A DNA stretch of 25,574 nt from Collinsella aerofaciens (GCA_008671135.1 RQAP01000044.1:1-25574), one strand, 5' to 3'; shown: positions 15,407 to 22,690, numbered from the stretch's first letter. Notes: a model not told the origin generated them from the letters alone. Numbers and translations: made by a program.

Positions 15407-15488
15407 GCGTATTTGCTGCGCAAATACGCACCGGCTTCAGCCGCCTGCCGGCGCCCTCGCCGGCTCGCTGCGGACGCTGCGCGTCCGC
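15407..15488. repeat. Cluster of three short perfect hairpins
   Basis: Three perfect stems follow one another: GCGTATTTGC/GCAAATACGC (15407-15429, loop TGC), GCCGGCG/CGCCGGC (15447-15464, loop CCCT) and GCGGACGC/GCGTCCGC (15470-15488, again loop TGC). No reading frame or complete tRNA fold explains them. They fill the middle of the 330-base spacer between ppx and tRNA-Leu. Confidence 0.65.
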
Positions 15489-15530
15489 TTGACGCTCGCC
15501 CCCTCGCGGGTTCGAGCCCCAGCGGCGTCC

Positions 15531-15570
15531 AAATAAAACGGGCCCGCATCCCTGGGGGACACGGGCCCGT
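15531..15570 (-). terminator. Terminator of tRNA-Leu
   Basis: Read on the minus strand, ACGGGCCCG pairs with CGGGCCCGT and is followed by TTTATTT. It begins 11 bases after the CCA end of the tRNA and so ends its transcript. Confidence 0.85.
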
Positions 15571-15580
15571 AAACAATACA

Positions 15581-15665
15581 TGGTAGGGGCGGTGGGACTC
15601 GAACCCACAATCCTTGCGGCGAGAGATTTTAAGTCTCCTGCGTATGCCAATTCCGCCACGCCCCC
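15581..15665 (-). tRNA. tRNA-Leu (anticodon TAA)
   Basis: The minus strand gives an 85-base class II tRNA with encoded CCA. The acceptor GGGGGCG pairs with CGCCCCT (one G-T), the anticodon stem-loop is GGAGA-CTTAAAA-TCTCT with anticodon TAA at 15631-15629, there is a long variable arm, and the T-loop is GTTCGAGTC. It reads UUA codons, which are very rare in this GC-rich window. It is a single-gene unit ended by the hairpin at 15531-15570. Confidence 0.95.
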
Positions 15666-15696
15666 GTGAGACTAGAAGTCTAGCACAAGCCGTCCG

Positions 15697-16320
15697 TTAC
15701 GCGTTGACGGCCATCGAGTGTTGGCCCGACTTCTCCAGGAACTCCTGGAACTTGGCTTCGTCGCCCTTGTTCTTGTACTGCAGGGCCAGCAGGTATTCCA
15801 GGCGGCAGCTCTTGACCTTGTCGTCACCGGCCTCCTTGAGCATGCGCTCCAGCTCGGGAATGTCGTTGTGGCGCTTCAAGATCATCGTGTCGTACATCAG
15901 TTGGCATTCGTGTGCGACTGCCTCGGCCTGACCGCCCTCAAAGCCCTTGATCTCGTGCAGGAGCTCCTTGGATTTTTTGCGGTCCTCCTGGCCAACGTAG
16001 TAGTTAAAGGCCTTAATCACCAGGTCGACGCGCTGCATCTTGGGCAGATTGAGTCCCAGCAGCAAATCGAACATCTCGTCGGCGCGCTTGTGGTCCTCGC
16101 GCAGCAGATAGGAGTTCAGGCGCAGGTAGTCGCGGTTATAGCGCGGGTACAGCATGCTGGTGAGTTTGCCATCGAGCAAGCGATCGAACTCGTCCCACTG
16201 CTTGGCAGCCATAAGCTGCTGCAGGCGCTTAAACGTGGTGCGTTTTTTGACGCTAAAGAACACCGACACGGCGATACAGATGATGACGACGGCGGTCCAG
16301 AGGGTGCGGGAATCGGGCAT
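15697..16320 (-). CDS. Membrane-anchored helical-repeat (TPR-like) protein, function unknown
   Basis: A 207-residue protein with one N-terminal transmembrane helix (about 7-24, LWTAVVIICIAVSVFFSV) followed by Lys/Arg residues, which predicts the remainder to be cytoplasmic. The rest is charged and helical, with repeating patterns such as QQLMAAKQWDEFDRLL, REDHKRADEMFDLLLGL and EYLLALQYKNKGDEAKFQEFL that look like tetratricopeptide-type pairs of helices, suggesting protein-protein scaffolding. No catalytic motif is seen and I do not recognise a named family. AAGGA lies upstream of the ATG at 16320, and a perfect TATAAT about 55 bases upstream supports its own promoter. It is divergent from the PTS IIB gene and is followed by tRNA-Leu on the same strand. 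Confidence 0.75.
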   Translation of the reverse strand: MPDSRTLWTAVVIICIAVSVFFSVKKRTTFKRLQQLMAAKQWDEFDRLLDGKLTSMLYPRYNRDYLRLNSYLLREDHKRADEMFDLLLGLNLPKMQRVDLVIKAFNYYVGQEDRKKSKELLHEIKGFEGGQAEAVAHECQLMYDTMILKRHNDIPELERMLKEAGDDKVKSCRLEYLLALQYKNKGDEAKFQEFLEKSGQHSMAVNA

Positions 16321-16354
16321 ATTGGGGTCCTTAGTCGCTCATAAAGCGAGCGGT

Positions 16355-16382
16355 ATGACAACACGTACTAGATGTATTATAC
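16355..16382. promoter_or_regulatory. Overlapping divergent promoter elements
   Basis: In the 163-base spacer between divergent genes, the minus strand has a perfect -10, TATAAT (16381-16376), for the helical-repeat gene, with no good -35. On the plus strand ATGACA (16355-16360) and TTATAC (16377-16382), 16 bases apart, could drive the PTS IIB gene. A second weak plus-strand candidate is TACACT nearer the IIB start. The spacing suggests that the two promoters compete. Confidence 0.45.
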
Positions 16383-16483
16383 GCAGCGCGCAAGCAAACT
16401 GGCATAAAAGCTCATCGAGGCTGAGTGCCATCGCTCGCTGCGGTACACTTACCTAAAGTAAACCACGAAGGGAGACATTACCT

Positions 16484-16771
16484 ATGAAGAAGATCGTTTT
16501 GGCTTGCGGTGCTGGCGCTGCTACTTCCACGCTCGTTGCCCAGAAGGTCGCTACCCTGCTCGACGCCAACGGTTACGCCGACAAGTACGAGATCGTGCAG
16601 TGCGCCATCTCCGAGGCCAAGGACGTTTGCGACGAGGGCGCCGACCTGCTGATCGCCACCACCGTTGCCCCCGAGGGCCTCACCTGCCCGTACGTGAGCG
16701 GCGTGCCCTTCATGACCGGCATGAACCGCGTCGCCGCCGAGAAGGCCGTCCTCGACGTCATGGCTCAGTAG
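16484..16771 (+). CDS. PTS IIB component, galactitol (GatB) type, orphan
   Basis: A 95-residue phosphocarrier domain with the phosphorylatable cysteine Cys8 in MKKIVLACGAGAATSTLVA, the P-loop-like signature of lactose/cellobiose/galactitol-class IIB proteins, closest by eye to GatB. In a working transporter it would accept phosphate from IIA and pass it to a sugar bound by membrane component IIC. No IIA or IIC gene is in the window, and its partner is a VOC protein 11 bases downstream. It may serve a transporter encoded elsewhere or have a regulatory role. The ribosome site is AGGGAG. Codons are strongly biased to C-ending forms, suggesting high expression. Confidence 0.85.
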   Translation: MKKIVLACGAGAATSTLVAQKVATLLDANGYADKYEIVQCAISEAKDVCDEGADLLIATTVAPEGLTCPYVSGVPFMTGMNRVAAEKAVLDVMAQ

Positions 16772-16782
16772 GCGCTGACTGT

Positions 16783-17157
16783 ATGAGTGAGCAGAACGCC
16801 AACCCGGTAGAGCTCTTTGGTATGCGCGTTGCCCATGTGGGCATTAACGCTGCCGACCCGGCAGACGCCTTGGAGATTGCGGAGCTGTTCTCGACGATGA
16901 TGGGCCTGCCCGTTATCGAGACCCCGGTTTCGTACTTTAACGATTCGCTGGTCGAGATCATGAAGCAGAACGGTCGTGGCACCAAGGGCCACATTGGCTT
17001 TGCCGTCAACGACATCGATGCGGCCGAGAAGTGGTTTGCCGAACGCGGGCTCGAGGTCAACGAGGAGTCGCGCGCGCTGCTGCCCGACGGCGGCACCAAG
17101 CTCGTGTACTTTAAGCGCGAGTTCGCCGGCTTCGCCGTGCATCTGTGCCGCGAGTAG
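16783..17157 (+). CDS. VOC (glyoxalase/dioxygenase fold) family protein
   Basis: A 124-residue protein with the beta-alpha-beta-beta-beta pattern of the vicinal oxygen chelate superfamily: MRVAHVGINAADPADALEIA, IMKQNGRGTKGHIGFAVNDI and KREFAGFAVHLCRE. His and Glu residues at the strand ends could bind metal. By recollection it resembles the small VOC domain linked to KDPG/KHG aldolases of Firmicutes (VGINA near the start, GFAIHL at the end), hinting at a keto-sugar-acid or phosphosugar substrate; this is inference. It starts at 16783, 11 bases after the IIB stop, and is followed by a terminator, so IIB and VOC form a two-gene unit. Confidence 0.8.
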   Translation: MSEQNANPVELFGMRVAHVGINAADPADALEIAELFSTMMGLPVIETPVSYFNDSLVEIMKQNGRGTKGHIGFAVNDIDAAEKWFAERGLEVNEESRALLPDGGTKLVYFKREFAGFAVHLCRE

Positions 17158-17181
17158 CGCACAAGCTGCTATGGCTAACGA

Positions 17182-17218
17182 AAAAATGGGGTAAGGCGCG
17201 TGGCCTTGCCCCATTTTT
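17182..17218. terminator. Bidirectional-looking terminator after the VOC gene
   Basis: AAAAATGGGG and AAGGC pair with GCCTT and CCCCATTTTT around a short loop. A-tract upstream and T-tract downstream let it work on either strand. It lies 24 bases after the VOC stop. Confidence 0.88.
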
Positions 17219-17250
17219 AATGCCGAGAGGGTGACTGACGGGCTGCCGTA

Positions 17251-17438
17251 AATCGAAGGTGAATAGCTTTCCGCGAAGTGAGCGAGTGAAATCGAACCCC
17301 TGGAGCATCGACACTTTGGAGGCACCGTTTCCTGTGGTTTTGTCTGGTTTTTCCTGCGGTTTTGGCGCCAAAAAGTGTGGATGCTTCGGGGGTCCAAAAT
17401 AGGTCGTTCACTTCGCGGAAAAGCATTCACCTTCGATT
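17251..17438. repeat. 188-bp palindromic element (MITE-like)
   Basis: The terminal 35 bases, starting AATCGAAGGTGAAT at 17251, match the reverse complement of 17404-17438 at 31 of 35 positions. Inside, GAGCATCGACACTTT (17314-17328) matches the opposite arm AAAGTGTGGATGCTTC (17373-17388) with one mismatch, so nearly the whole element folds back on itself. It contains no coding region and ends 14 bases before the sensor-kinase stop codon, between convergent genes. Confidence 0.8.
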
Positions 17439-17452
17439 CGTGAGAGACGCCC

Positions 17453-18748
17453 CTACCGTGGCAGGCGAATCGTAAAGCGGCTGCCGACGCCCTCGACCGA
17501 GGTCACACCGATGACGCCGCCGTGGCTGTCGACGATCCACTTGGCGATAGCGAGCCCCAGGCCCGAACCCTGTGCACCGACATCGCGCACGTTGTCGGCA
17601 CGGTAGAACCGCTCGAACGCGTGAGCTGCGGATTCCTGGTTCATGCCGATACCCTCGTCCTCAACACTTATGTCGATCGTGCCCATGCCCGCATCGGGTG
17701 TTATGCCAAATGTGACGGTCGTTCCCGCACTCGAGTACTTGGCGGCGTTTTGCACGATCACGCGCAGAGCCTGCTTCACGAGCGCGACATCGACGGATGC
17801 GTCGCAGCGCGGGTCACTGGCAAACGCAGTATCAAAAGCCAGTCGATACGCGTGCGCGGCATCAATCATCTGCGATTCTTCGCATACCTCGCCGACCAGT
17901 GCAGCCAGGTTGGTATTCACGCGCCGCAGCACGGTGCGGCCGGCATCTCCGCGTGCCAAAAACAGCAGTTGTTCCACGAGCTCCTGCATATGCTCGCTTT
18001 CGGCCTTGAGCGAGGCGATGGACTCTGCCAGCACGTCTGGGTCGTCTTTGCCCCAGCGGTCGAGCATGTTTACGTAGCCCTGAATCACCGCGATGGGCGT
18101 GCGCAGTTCGTGACTCGCGTCGTTGACAAAGCGCATCTGCTGCAGCTTGGCCTCTTGCATCTGGCGCAGCAGGCGGTTGAGCGCGACCTCGATGCTCGCC
18201 AGGTCGGCGTCGCCGGTGGTGACGCTCGGCGAGTCGACGCTTGCGCGCTCGATGGCCTGCTCCAGCGTTTCCATCTTGCCGCCGGAGAGCTGCATACGGC
18301 CGAGCTCGTCCACGCGTAAGGCCAGGTCGTTGAGTGGTGCCATGGTACGGCGCACGCGGCGGGCGCCGCCGAGCATGTTGAGCACGCTGATGACCTGCCA
18401 ACCCACAACGACAAGGTAGAGAGGCCATAGCGCGACGAGGTCCTGCGCGAGCGGGAAGGTCTTGCTGGTGTGCGCAAGCTCGACGGTATAGGCGAGCGTT
18501 GCCAGGTCCCAGCCGCGCGCGGGCGTCAGCGACATGCCGTGAACGGTGGCGCCGGGAATCCAGCCTGCGGTAAACGCGCCTTCGGGCAGCGTTTGGTTGT
18601 AGCCATAGACGAGGATCGCCGCCGCAATCACCACCAGTAGCAGGTCGAGCCAGACATAGCTCAACAGGCGGCGCCACATATAGCTCCAGTTGATGGCGCG
18701 GGCGATGGAGGTGACGCGCTTGGCCTCGGCGTTACGCACGGCAGACAT
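17453..18748 (-). CDS. Two-component sensor histidine kinase
   Basis: A 431-residue membrane kinase: transmembrane helices at about 33-50 and 107-124 enclose a sensor loop of about 55 residues; a HAMP-like linker follows; the dimerisation/H-box is FVNDASHELRTPIAV with phospho-acceptor His213; the ATPase domain has the N-box VIVQNAAKYS (Asn334), G1 DEGIGM, F-box FERFYRAD and G2 GSGLGLAIAK. The signal sensed is unknown. The start chosen, MSAVRNAEAK at 18748, overlaps the regulator gene by 17 bases, implying coupled expression; a longer frame to 19129 merely lies in the regulator gene. It is the third gene of the DUF4342 - regulator - kinase operon. Confidence 0.93.
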   Translation of the reverse strand: MSAVRNAEAKRVTSIARAINWSYMWRRLLSYVWLDLLLVVIAAAILVYGYNQTLPEGAFTAGWIPGATVHGMSLTPARGWDLATLAYTVELAHTSKTFPLAQDLVALWPLYLVVVGWQVISVLNMLGGARRVRRTMAPLNDLALRVDELGRMQLSGGKMETLEQAIERASVDSPSVTTGDADLASIEVALNRLLRQMQEAKLQQMRFVNDASHELRTPIAVIQGYVNMLDRWGKDDPDVLAESIASLKAESEHMQELVEQLLFLARGDAGRTVLRRVNTNLAALVGEVCEESQMIDAAHAYRLAFDTAFASDPRCDASVDVALVKQALRVIVQNAAKYSSAGTTVTFGITPDAGMGTIDISVEDEGIGMNQESAAHAFERFYRADNVRDVGAQGSGLGLAIAKWIVDSHGGVIGVTSVEGVGSRFTIRLPR

Positions 18749-19511
18749 AGCCCACCCCGCGCACGGTCTGGATGATGCGGGCACCGCCGGCGTCCTCGAT
18801 TTTGGCACGCAGGTGCGCGATGTGTACGTCGACGTTGTTGGTGTCGCCCACGTATTCGTAGCCCAGCGCTTCGTGCGCGATGCGCTCGCGCGTGAGCACA
18901 GTCTCGGCATGCGCCATAAGCAGGGCGAGGACGTCGAACTCGCGGGCCGTGAGTGCGATGGGCGAGCCGCCGACCGTGACTTCGCGGCGGTCGGGGTCGA
19001 GCGCAACCGAGCCCACGGCGAGCGTGGCGGGGGAGAGCGAGGCGGAAACCTGGGTCGAGTCACTGACCGGGGGCATCGCAGTGGCGCCGACACCCGTGCC
19101 GCCTGCCGCGCCCGTCCCGATGCCGCCAACGCCCGAAGCAGCCCGCACGGCCTCCGAGCGCTTCAACGCCACGCGGATCCGTGCGAACAGCTCCTCAATC
19201 GCAAACGGCTTGGTCAGGTAATCGTCGGCGCCGGCATCGAGCCCGGCCACCTTGTCCATCACGGCATCGCGCGCGGTGACCATGATCACCGGTACATCCT
19301 TGTGCTTGCGGACGCGTCGCAGCACCTCCATGCCGTTGAGCTGCGGCAACAGCACATCGAGCAGAATCAGATCGTAGTTGCGCTCCAGCGCCAGGTCCAC
19401 GGCGGTGCGGCCGTCGGCGGCGTGCTCCACCTGGTAGCCCTCGTGCTCCAGCTCGAGCGTCACAAAGCGGGCGATTTTCTCCTCGTCCTCTACGATCAGG
19501 ATTCGTGCCAT
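18732..19511 (-). CDS. OmpR/PhoB-family response regulator
   Basis: A 259-residue regulator with a receiver domain (1-118; acidic pocket Glu8-Asp9, phospho-acceptor Asp52 in LILLDVLLPQ, Thr79, Lys101 in LTKPFA) and a C-terminal winged helix (about 165-259) ending DVHIAHLRAKIEDAGG and IIQTVRGVGYVCRA. The linker between them is about 45 residues of Gly/Ala/Val/Ser-rich sequence, much longer than the usual handful of residues. It is likely phosphorylated by the kinase encoded immediately downstream. The start at 19511 is fixed by the conserved ARILIVEDE. It lies 18 bases after the DUF4342 gene. Confidence 0.95.
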   Translation of the reverse strand: MARILIVEDEEKIARFVTLELEHEGYQVEHAADGRTAVDLALERNYDLILLDVLLPQLNGMEVLRRVRKHKDVPVIMVTARDAVMDKVAGLDAGADDYLTKPFAIEELFARIRVALKRSEAVRAASGVGGIGTGAAGGTGVGATAMPPVSDSTQVSASLSPATLAVGSVALDPDRREVTVGGSPIALTAREFDVLALLMAHAETVLTRERIAHEALGYEYVGDTNNVDVHIAHLRAKIEDAGGARIIQTVRGVGYVCRA

Positions 19512-19529
19512 ACGTGCCCCCGTCTGCGA

Positions 19530-20072
19530 TTACTTGTCGTCGTTGAGATTTTGCTTGATGTCGTCCGCGGCGTCGGCGGCGTGATCCATAAGGTTGTTGA
19601 TGCTGCCGGGCACGTCTCCGTCGCTGTCGATGCGGTAGCGCATGCCAAAGAACAGGCCAATCAACATCAGCCATATCGTGGCGCCCCAGGCAAACAGCGC
19701 GACGATGGGGATCAGGATGGGAATGTTGAGGATGATCGCATCGCGGCGCGTGGCGATAAACTTGGTGTCCAGGCTCAGGCGGAAGAGCTTTTTGAGGTAC
19801 TCCCACACGCTGTCCATCTTCTTGGAGAAGTCGGTCTTTTCGCTCGACTTCTCGTAGGCGGCCTGCGCTGCGACCATCTCGGCTGAGGGCTCATCGACTG
19901 GCACGGACTCGGTGGCGGCGTGCGCCGAAGTGGTCTGCGTCTTGCCCTGCGACTCGAGCCAAATGATGGCGTCCAAAACGTTGCCGTCGGCGGCGTCGAG
20001 CGCGGCCTTGGCATCGGTGTAGCTCACGTTGCACTTGGTGCGGATGGTTTCAACTTTTTCGAGGTCGTCCAT
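19530..20072 (-). CDS. UBA-like/DUF4342 membrane protein
   Basis: A 180-residue protein in three parts: an N-terminal three-helix UBA-like domain (3-41, LEKVETIRTKCNVSYTDAKA then GNVLDAIIWLE), like that of EF-Ts and NAC; a polar linker (43-84); and a DUF4342-type region with a hydrophobic helix or hairpin (about 113-143) and an acidic tail. The UBA-like fold suggests protein binding at the membrane; the family's function is not known. It is the first gene of the operon with the response regulator and kinase, so it may be an accessory or target of that system. AAAGGAAC precedes the ATG at 20072, and a promoter candidate lies at 20192-20219. Confidence 0.8.
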   Translation of the reverse strand: MDDLEKVETIRTKCNVSYTDAKAALDAADGNVLDAIIWLESQGKTQTTSAHAATESVPVDEPSAEMVAAQAAYEKSSEKTDFSKKMDSVWEYLKKLFRLSLDTKFIATRRDAIILNIPILIPIVALFAWGATIWLMLIGLFFGMRYRIDSDGDVPGSINNLMDHAADAADDIKQNLNDDK

Positions 20073-20191
20073 GACCTGTTCCTTTCGTTCGATGGGCGCG
20101 ACGCCGGGCGATCTGCCCGGGCGCGAGCGTTGCGTTCGGCGGCCTGCGTTGCGCGGCGCCGCCCCGCCCTTGGTCGAACTCTATAGTGCAG

Positions 20192-20219
20192 GTTATAGAT
20201 TAAGCGATTCTTGAGCCAA
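20192..20219 (-). promoter_or_regulatory. Probable promoter of the DUF4342-regulator-kinase operon
   Basis: On the minus strand, TTGGCT (20219-20214) and TATAAC (20197-20192) are 16 bases apart, about 120 bases upstream of the DUF4342 start. A small GC hairpin (CCGGGC/GCCCGG at 20104-20120) lies in the leader. The rest of the spacer up to the next gene at 20432 shows nothing recognisable. Confidence 0.5.
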
Positions 20220-20431
20220 GATTAACGTTGGATGAGTTTTTGGGTAGCGGTGGGAAAAGTATTAGACCTCGATAGCGGGGGATGTGGTGCCGGTGCAAAA
20301 CGGCGTCAAAGGTTGGTCGAGCAGGCGGTTTCTCCATTGATGTCCGCACAGCATGTGACACTTACCCTGCCGCCCCGCTCTGTCGCGGCGGCATGTATCT
20401 GAACAACGACCCTCTAAGGAGTTCGATATTG

Positions 20432-20671
20432 ATGAGTGACAACACCAAGCATCTCGCAAAGAAGTGCGTCAAGGACGCGTGGCCGTGCCTCGCGTTGTGC
20501 CTTGCCGGCACAGCGGTTGCGCTGCTGGCTGTTCTGGGGCCGTTCGACGTGCTCCGAAGTGCCGTCTCTCTGCACGTTTGCATGGCCCTTGCCGGCGCCA
20601 TGATGACCGGCGGCGTGCTCGATCTGATCTTTTGGGTGTTTGACCCGTTTGGATGGAAGAGCGAGGGGTAG
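20432..20671 (+). CDS. Small two-helix membrane protein, unknown
   Basis: A 79-residue protein starting MSDNTKHLAKK with AAGGAG ten bases upstream. Two hydrophobic stretches (about 18-38, PCLALCLAGTAVALLAVLGP, and about 45-68, LHVCMALAGAMMTGGVLDLIFW) predict two transmembrane helices joined by a short loop; the C-terminus is DPFGWKSEG. No family was recognised. The frame is open further upstream to 20282, but only this ATG has a ribosome site. Coding status rests on codon use and the clear membrane pattern. Confidence 0.55.
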   Translation: MSDNTKHLAKKCVKDAWPCLALCLAGTAVALLAVLGPFDVLRSAVSLHVCMALAGAMMTGGVLDLIFWVFDPFGWKSEG

Positions 20672-20756
20672 GTCCCAAAGGATGGAAGGGCTGGAACGGT
20701 TGACTTAGTGATCGTGCAGAATGTGGGCTAGCGACTTACAGGGAAGTGGTGATCCG

Positions 20757-21482
20757 ATGACGGTCTATGTGACGGGCGATATTCACGGCGGCGTCGACAT
20801 GCAAAAGCTTCGCGACTGGGATCTTGGGGATGGTCTGACAAGTGACGACTATCTCATCATCGCGGGCGACTTTGGCTTTCCGTGGGATTTCTCTGCCGAG
20901 GAATGTGCCGACATCGCCTGGCTGGAGTCGCGCCCCTATACCGTGCTGTTTGTCGACGGCAACCACGAGCGTTTCGATCACTGGTCGGAGCGCCCCATGG
21001 AGCTGTGGCACGGCGGCCTGACGCAGCGTCTGTCGGACACCTCGCCCATCCGACGCCTGACGCGCGGTGAGGTTTTTGAGCTCGACGGCTCAACGATCTT
21101 TACCATGGGCGGCGCCACGAGCGTGGATAAGGAATACCGCATTCCGTATTCCAGCTGGTGGCCGCAGGAGCTGCCGGACGAGCGCAACTTTGAGGAGGCG
21201 CGGGCAAAGCTCGAGAGCATGGGCTGGAAGGTCGACTACGTGATCACCCACACCTGCGCTACGCGCATGCTCTCGCCCACGCTCTATCCGGCGCCCGGCT
21301 GGAATTGCCCCGCCGTTGATCGGCTTACGGCATTTTTCGATGAGCTGGAAGACCGCTTGGACTACAAGCGCTGGTACTACGGGCATTTTCATCGGGATAC
21401 CAACCCGGCCGAGCGTCACACCGTGCTCTACGACTGCATCGTTCGCTTGGGCGACGAACTCCAGCCCTGGGATGTTGCGTAG
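20757..21482 (+). CDS. Calcineurin-like metallophosphoesterase
   Basis: A 241-residue phosphoesterase with the dinuclear-metal motifs in order: VTGDIHGG (Asp8, His10), AGDFGFPW, VDGNHERFDHW, VITHTC and YYGHFHRD. It is larger than the YfcE protein in this window and belongs to a different branch; the substrate cannot be inferred. The ATG at 20757 is chosen because the protein then begins right before the first strand and motif; the ribosome site (GGGAAGTGG) is mediocre. A longer in-frame start at 20721 adds 12 residues with no family support. It ends 15 bases from the convergent tRNA-modification gene with no terminator between. Confidence 0.85.
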   Translation: MTVYVTGDIHGGVDMQKLRDWDLGDGLTSDDYLIIAGDFGFPWDFSAEECADIAWLESRPYTVLFVDGNHERFDHWSERPMELWHGGLTQRLSDTSPIRRLTRGEVFELDGSTIFTMGGATSVDKEYRIPYSSWWPQELPDERNFEEARAKLESMGWKVDYVITHTCATRMLSPTLYPAPGWNCPAVDRLTAFFDELEDRLDYKRWYYGHFHRDTNPAERHTVLYDCIVRLGDELQPWDVA

Positions 21483-21497
21483 AGGCGGGGTGGCTGG

Positions 21498-22517
21498 CTA
21501 CTCGACCGTTACAGTGATGTTCTCCCGATGCGCGCGGATGACGTCCCAGCTAAAGTGCTCGACCAGCTGCTCGGCGGTACGCGGCGTGGTGTCCGGCGCG
21601 ATGCCTGTTTGCCCGGCGAGCCAGCCCAGCAGCGCCTCGGGCGTGCCAAAGCGAGCGCGGAGTTCGCCCAGGTCCAGATCGCGATCGCGCTTGGAAAGGC
21701 GGCGGCCGTCCGGCGACATGAGCAGCGGAATGTGCGCGTAGCGCGGTGTGGGCAGTCCCAGCAGATGTTGCAGATAGATCTGGCGCGGCGTGGAACCAAG
21801 CAGGTCGCATCCGCGTACGATCTCGGTGACGCCCATGGCAGCGTCGTCGACCACCACGGCCAGCTGATAGGCAAAAACGCCGTCGCTGCGGCGCACCAAA
21901 AAGTCACCGCACTCGGTGGCGAGTGCTTCGCATTGGGCTCCGTACGTGCGGTCCACGAATTCGATCACGTCGCTGGCGAGGTCGTCGACGGTGGGCACGC
22001 GCAGGCGCGTGGCCGGAGCACGCAGGGCACTGCGGCGGGTGATTTCTTCAGCAGAAAGACCTCTGCAGGCGCCGCGGTAGATGGGCGTGCCGTCGCTGGC
22101 GTGCGGTGCGCTCGCGGCGTGGAGTTCGGCACGCGTGCAAAAACAGGGATAGGTGAGGCCGGCGTCTTGCAGCTGGCGCAGGGCGTCCTCGTACAGATCC
22201 AGGCGATCGTGCTGGTAGTAGGGGCCTTCGTCCCACTCGAGCCCTAGCCAGGTCAGATCGTCAATCAGTTGAGCGGCAAGTTCCGGGCGCTTGCAGCGAT
22301 CATCCAGGTCCTCGATACGCAACACGATGCTGCCGCCCTGGCTGCGGGCCGAAAGCCATGCGCACAGGCAGCTGAACACGTTGCCCAAGTGCATGCGGCC
22401 CGAGGGCGACGGGGCAAAGCGGCCCACGACGGGCGCGAGGGCGGGGGCGAGCTTGCTGTTGGGCGCCGTCGATGTGGCCACAGCGGGCGTTGTTATGTTG
22501 CGTGCGTTGATATCCAT
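21498..22517 (-). CDS. gluQ: Glutamyl-Q tRNA(Asp) synthetase
   Basis: A class I glutamyl-tRNA synthetase paralogue lacking the anticodon-binding domain; it attaches glutamate to queuosine at position 34 of tRNA-Asp. The 339 residues show the Rossmann core with HLGN (43-46) for HIGH and RLSKR (273-277) for KMSKS, and a zinc knuckle made by Cys125, Cys127, Tyr147 and Cys151 (CFC...YRGAC) characteristic of GluQ-RS. The N-terminal 25 or so residues are an Ala/Thr/Pro-rich extension. The start MDIN at 22517 has no ribosome site, but TATACT lies only seven bases upstream, suggesting a leaderless mRNA. A start at a later codon cannot be excluded. Confidence 0.88.
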   Translation of the reverse strand: MDINARNITTPAVATSTAPNSKLAPALAPVVGRFAPSPSGRMHLGNVFSCLCAWLSARSQGGSIVLRIEDLDDRCKRPELAAQLIDDLTWLGLEWDEGPYYQHDRLDLYEDALRQLQDAGLTYPCFCTRAELHAASAPHASDGTPIYRGACRGLSAEEITRRSALRAPATRLRVPTVDDLASDVIEFVDRTYGAQCEALATECGDFLVRRSDGVFAYQLAVVVDDAAMGVTEIVRGCDLLGSTPRQIYLQHLLGLPTPRYAHIPLLMSPDGRRLSKRDRDLDLGELRARFGTPEALLGWLAGQTGIAPDTTPRTAEQLVEHFSWDVIRAHRENITVTVE

Positions 22518-22524
22518 GCGGACG

Positions 22525-22530
22525 AGTATA
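22525..22530 (-). promoter_or_regulatory. -10 element of gluQ, possibly leaderless
   Basis: TATACT on the minus strand ends seven bases before the proposed gluQ ATG, so transcription would begin at or next to the start codon. No clear -35 is seen in the GC-rich sequence upstream, and no Shine-Dalgarno is present. Confidence 0.4.
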
Positions 22531-22654
22531 GCGCGGGGCGCGGTGGGGGAGACGCTGCCGTGGCCTGCAAGTTGCCGAGGCCGCGCGTTGCGCGTGCCGG
22601 ACCACCGGCTCGACAGCTCGATCGCCACCCGCCAGCCCAACCCCTCAAACGACA

Positions 22655-22690
22655 GAAACCCCGGCAGCTCTTCGCAACTGCCGGGGTTTC
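22655..22690. repeat. 13-bp perfect inverted repeat
   Basis: GAAACCCCGGCAG and its exact complement CTGCCGGGGTTTC enclose a 10-base loop. No T-tract follows on either strand. It lies in the 509-base non-coding stretch (22518-23026) between divergent gluQ and the DUF2207 gene; otherwise that stretch holds only the gluQ -10 element and the tandem repeat at 22865-22914. Confidence 0.7.

Noticed and set aside
15505..15530. GGGTTCGAGCCCC followed by GGCGTCC, resembling the 3' part of a tRNA or an attachment-site remnant
   Set aside because: The T-stem would have only three pairs, no matching 5' acceptor half is found, and it does not match the 3' end of the adjacent tRNA-Leu.
15369..15659. A 96-residue minus-strand frame overlapping tRNA-Leu
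   Set aside because: Its start is a translation of the tRNA gene itself, and the rest crosses the terminator and hairpin cluster.
18690..19886. A 398-residue plus-strand frame across the regulator and DUF4342 genes
   Set aside because: It is antisense to well-defined two-component and DUF4342 genes and has no family motif.
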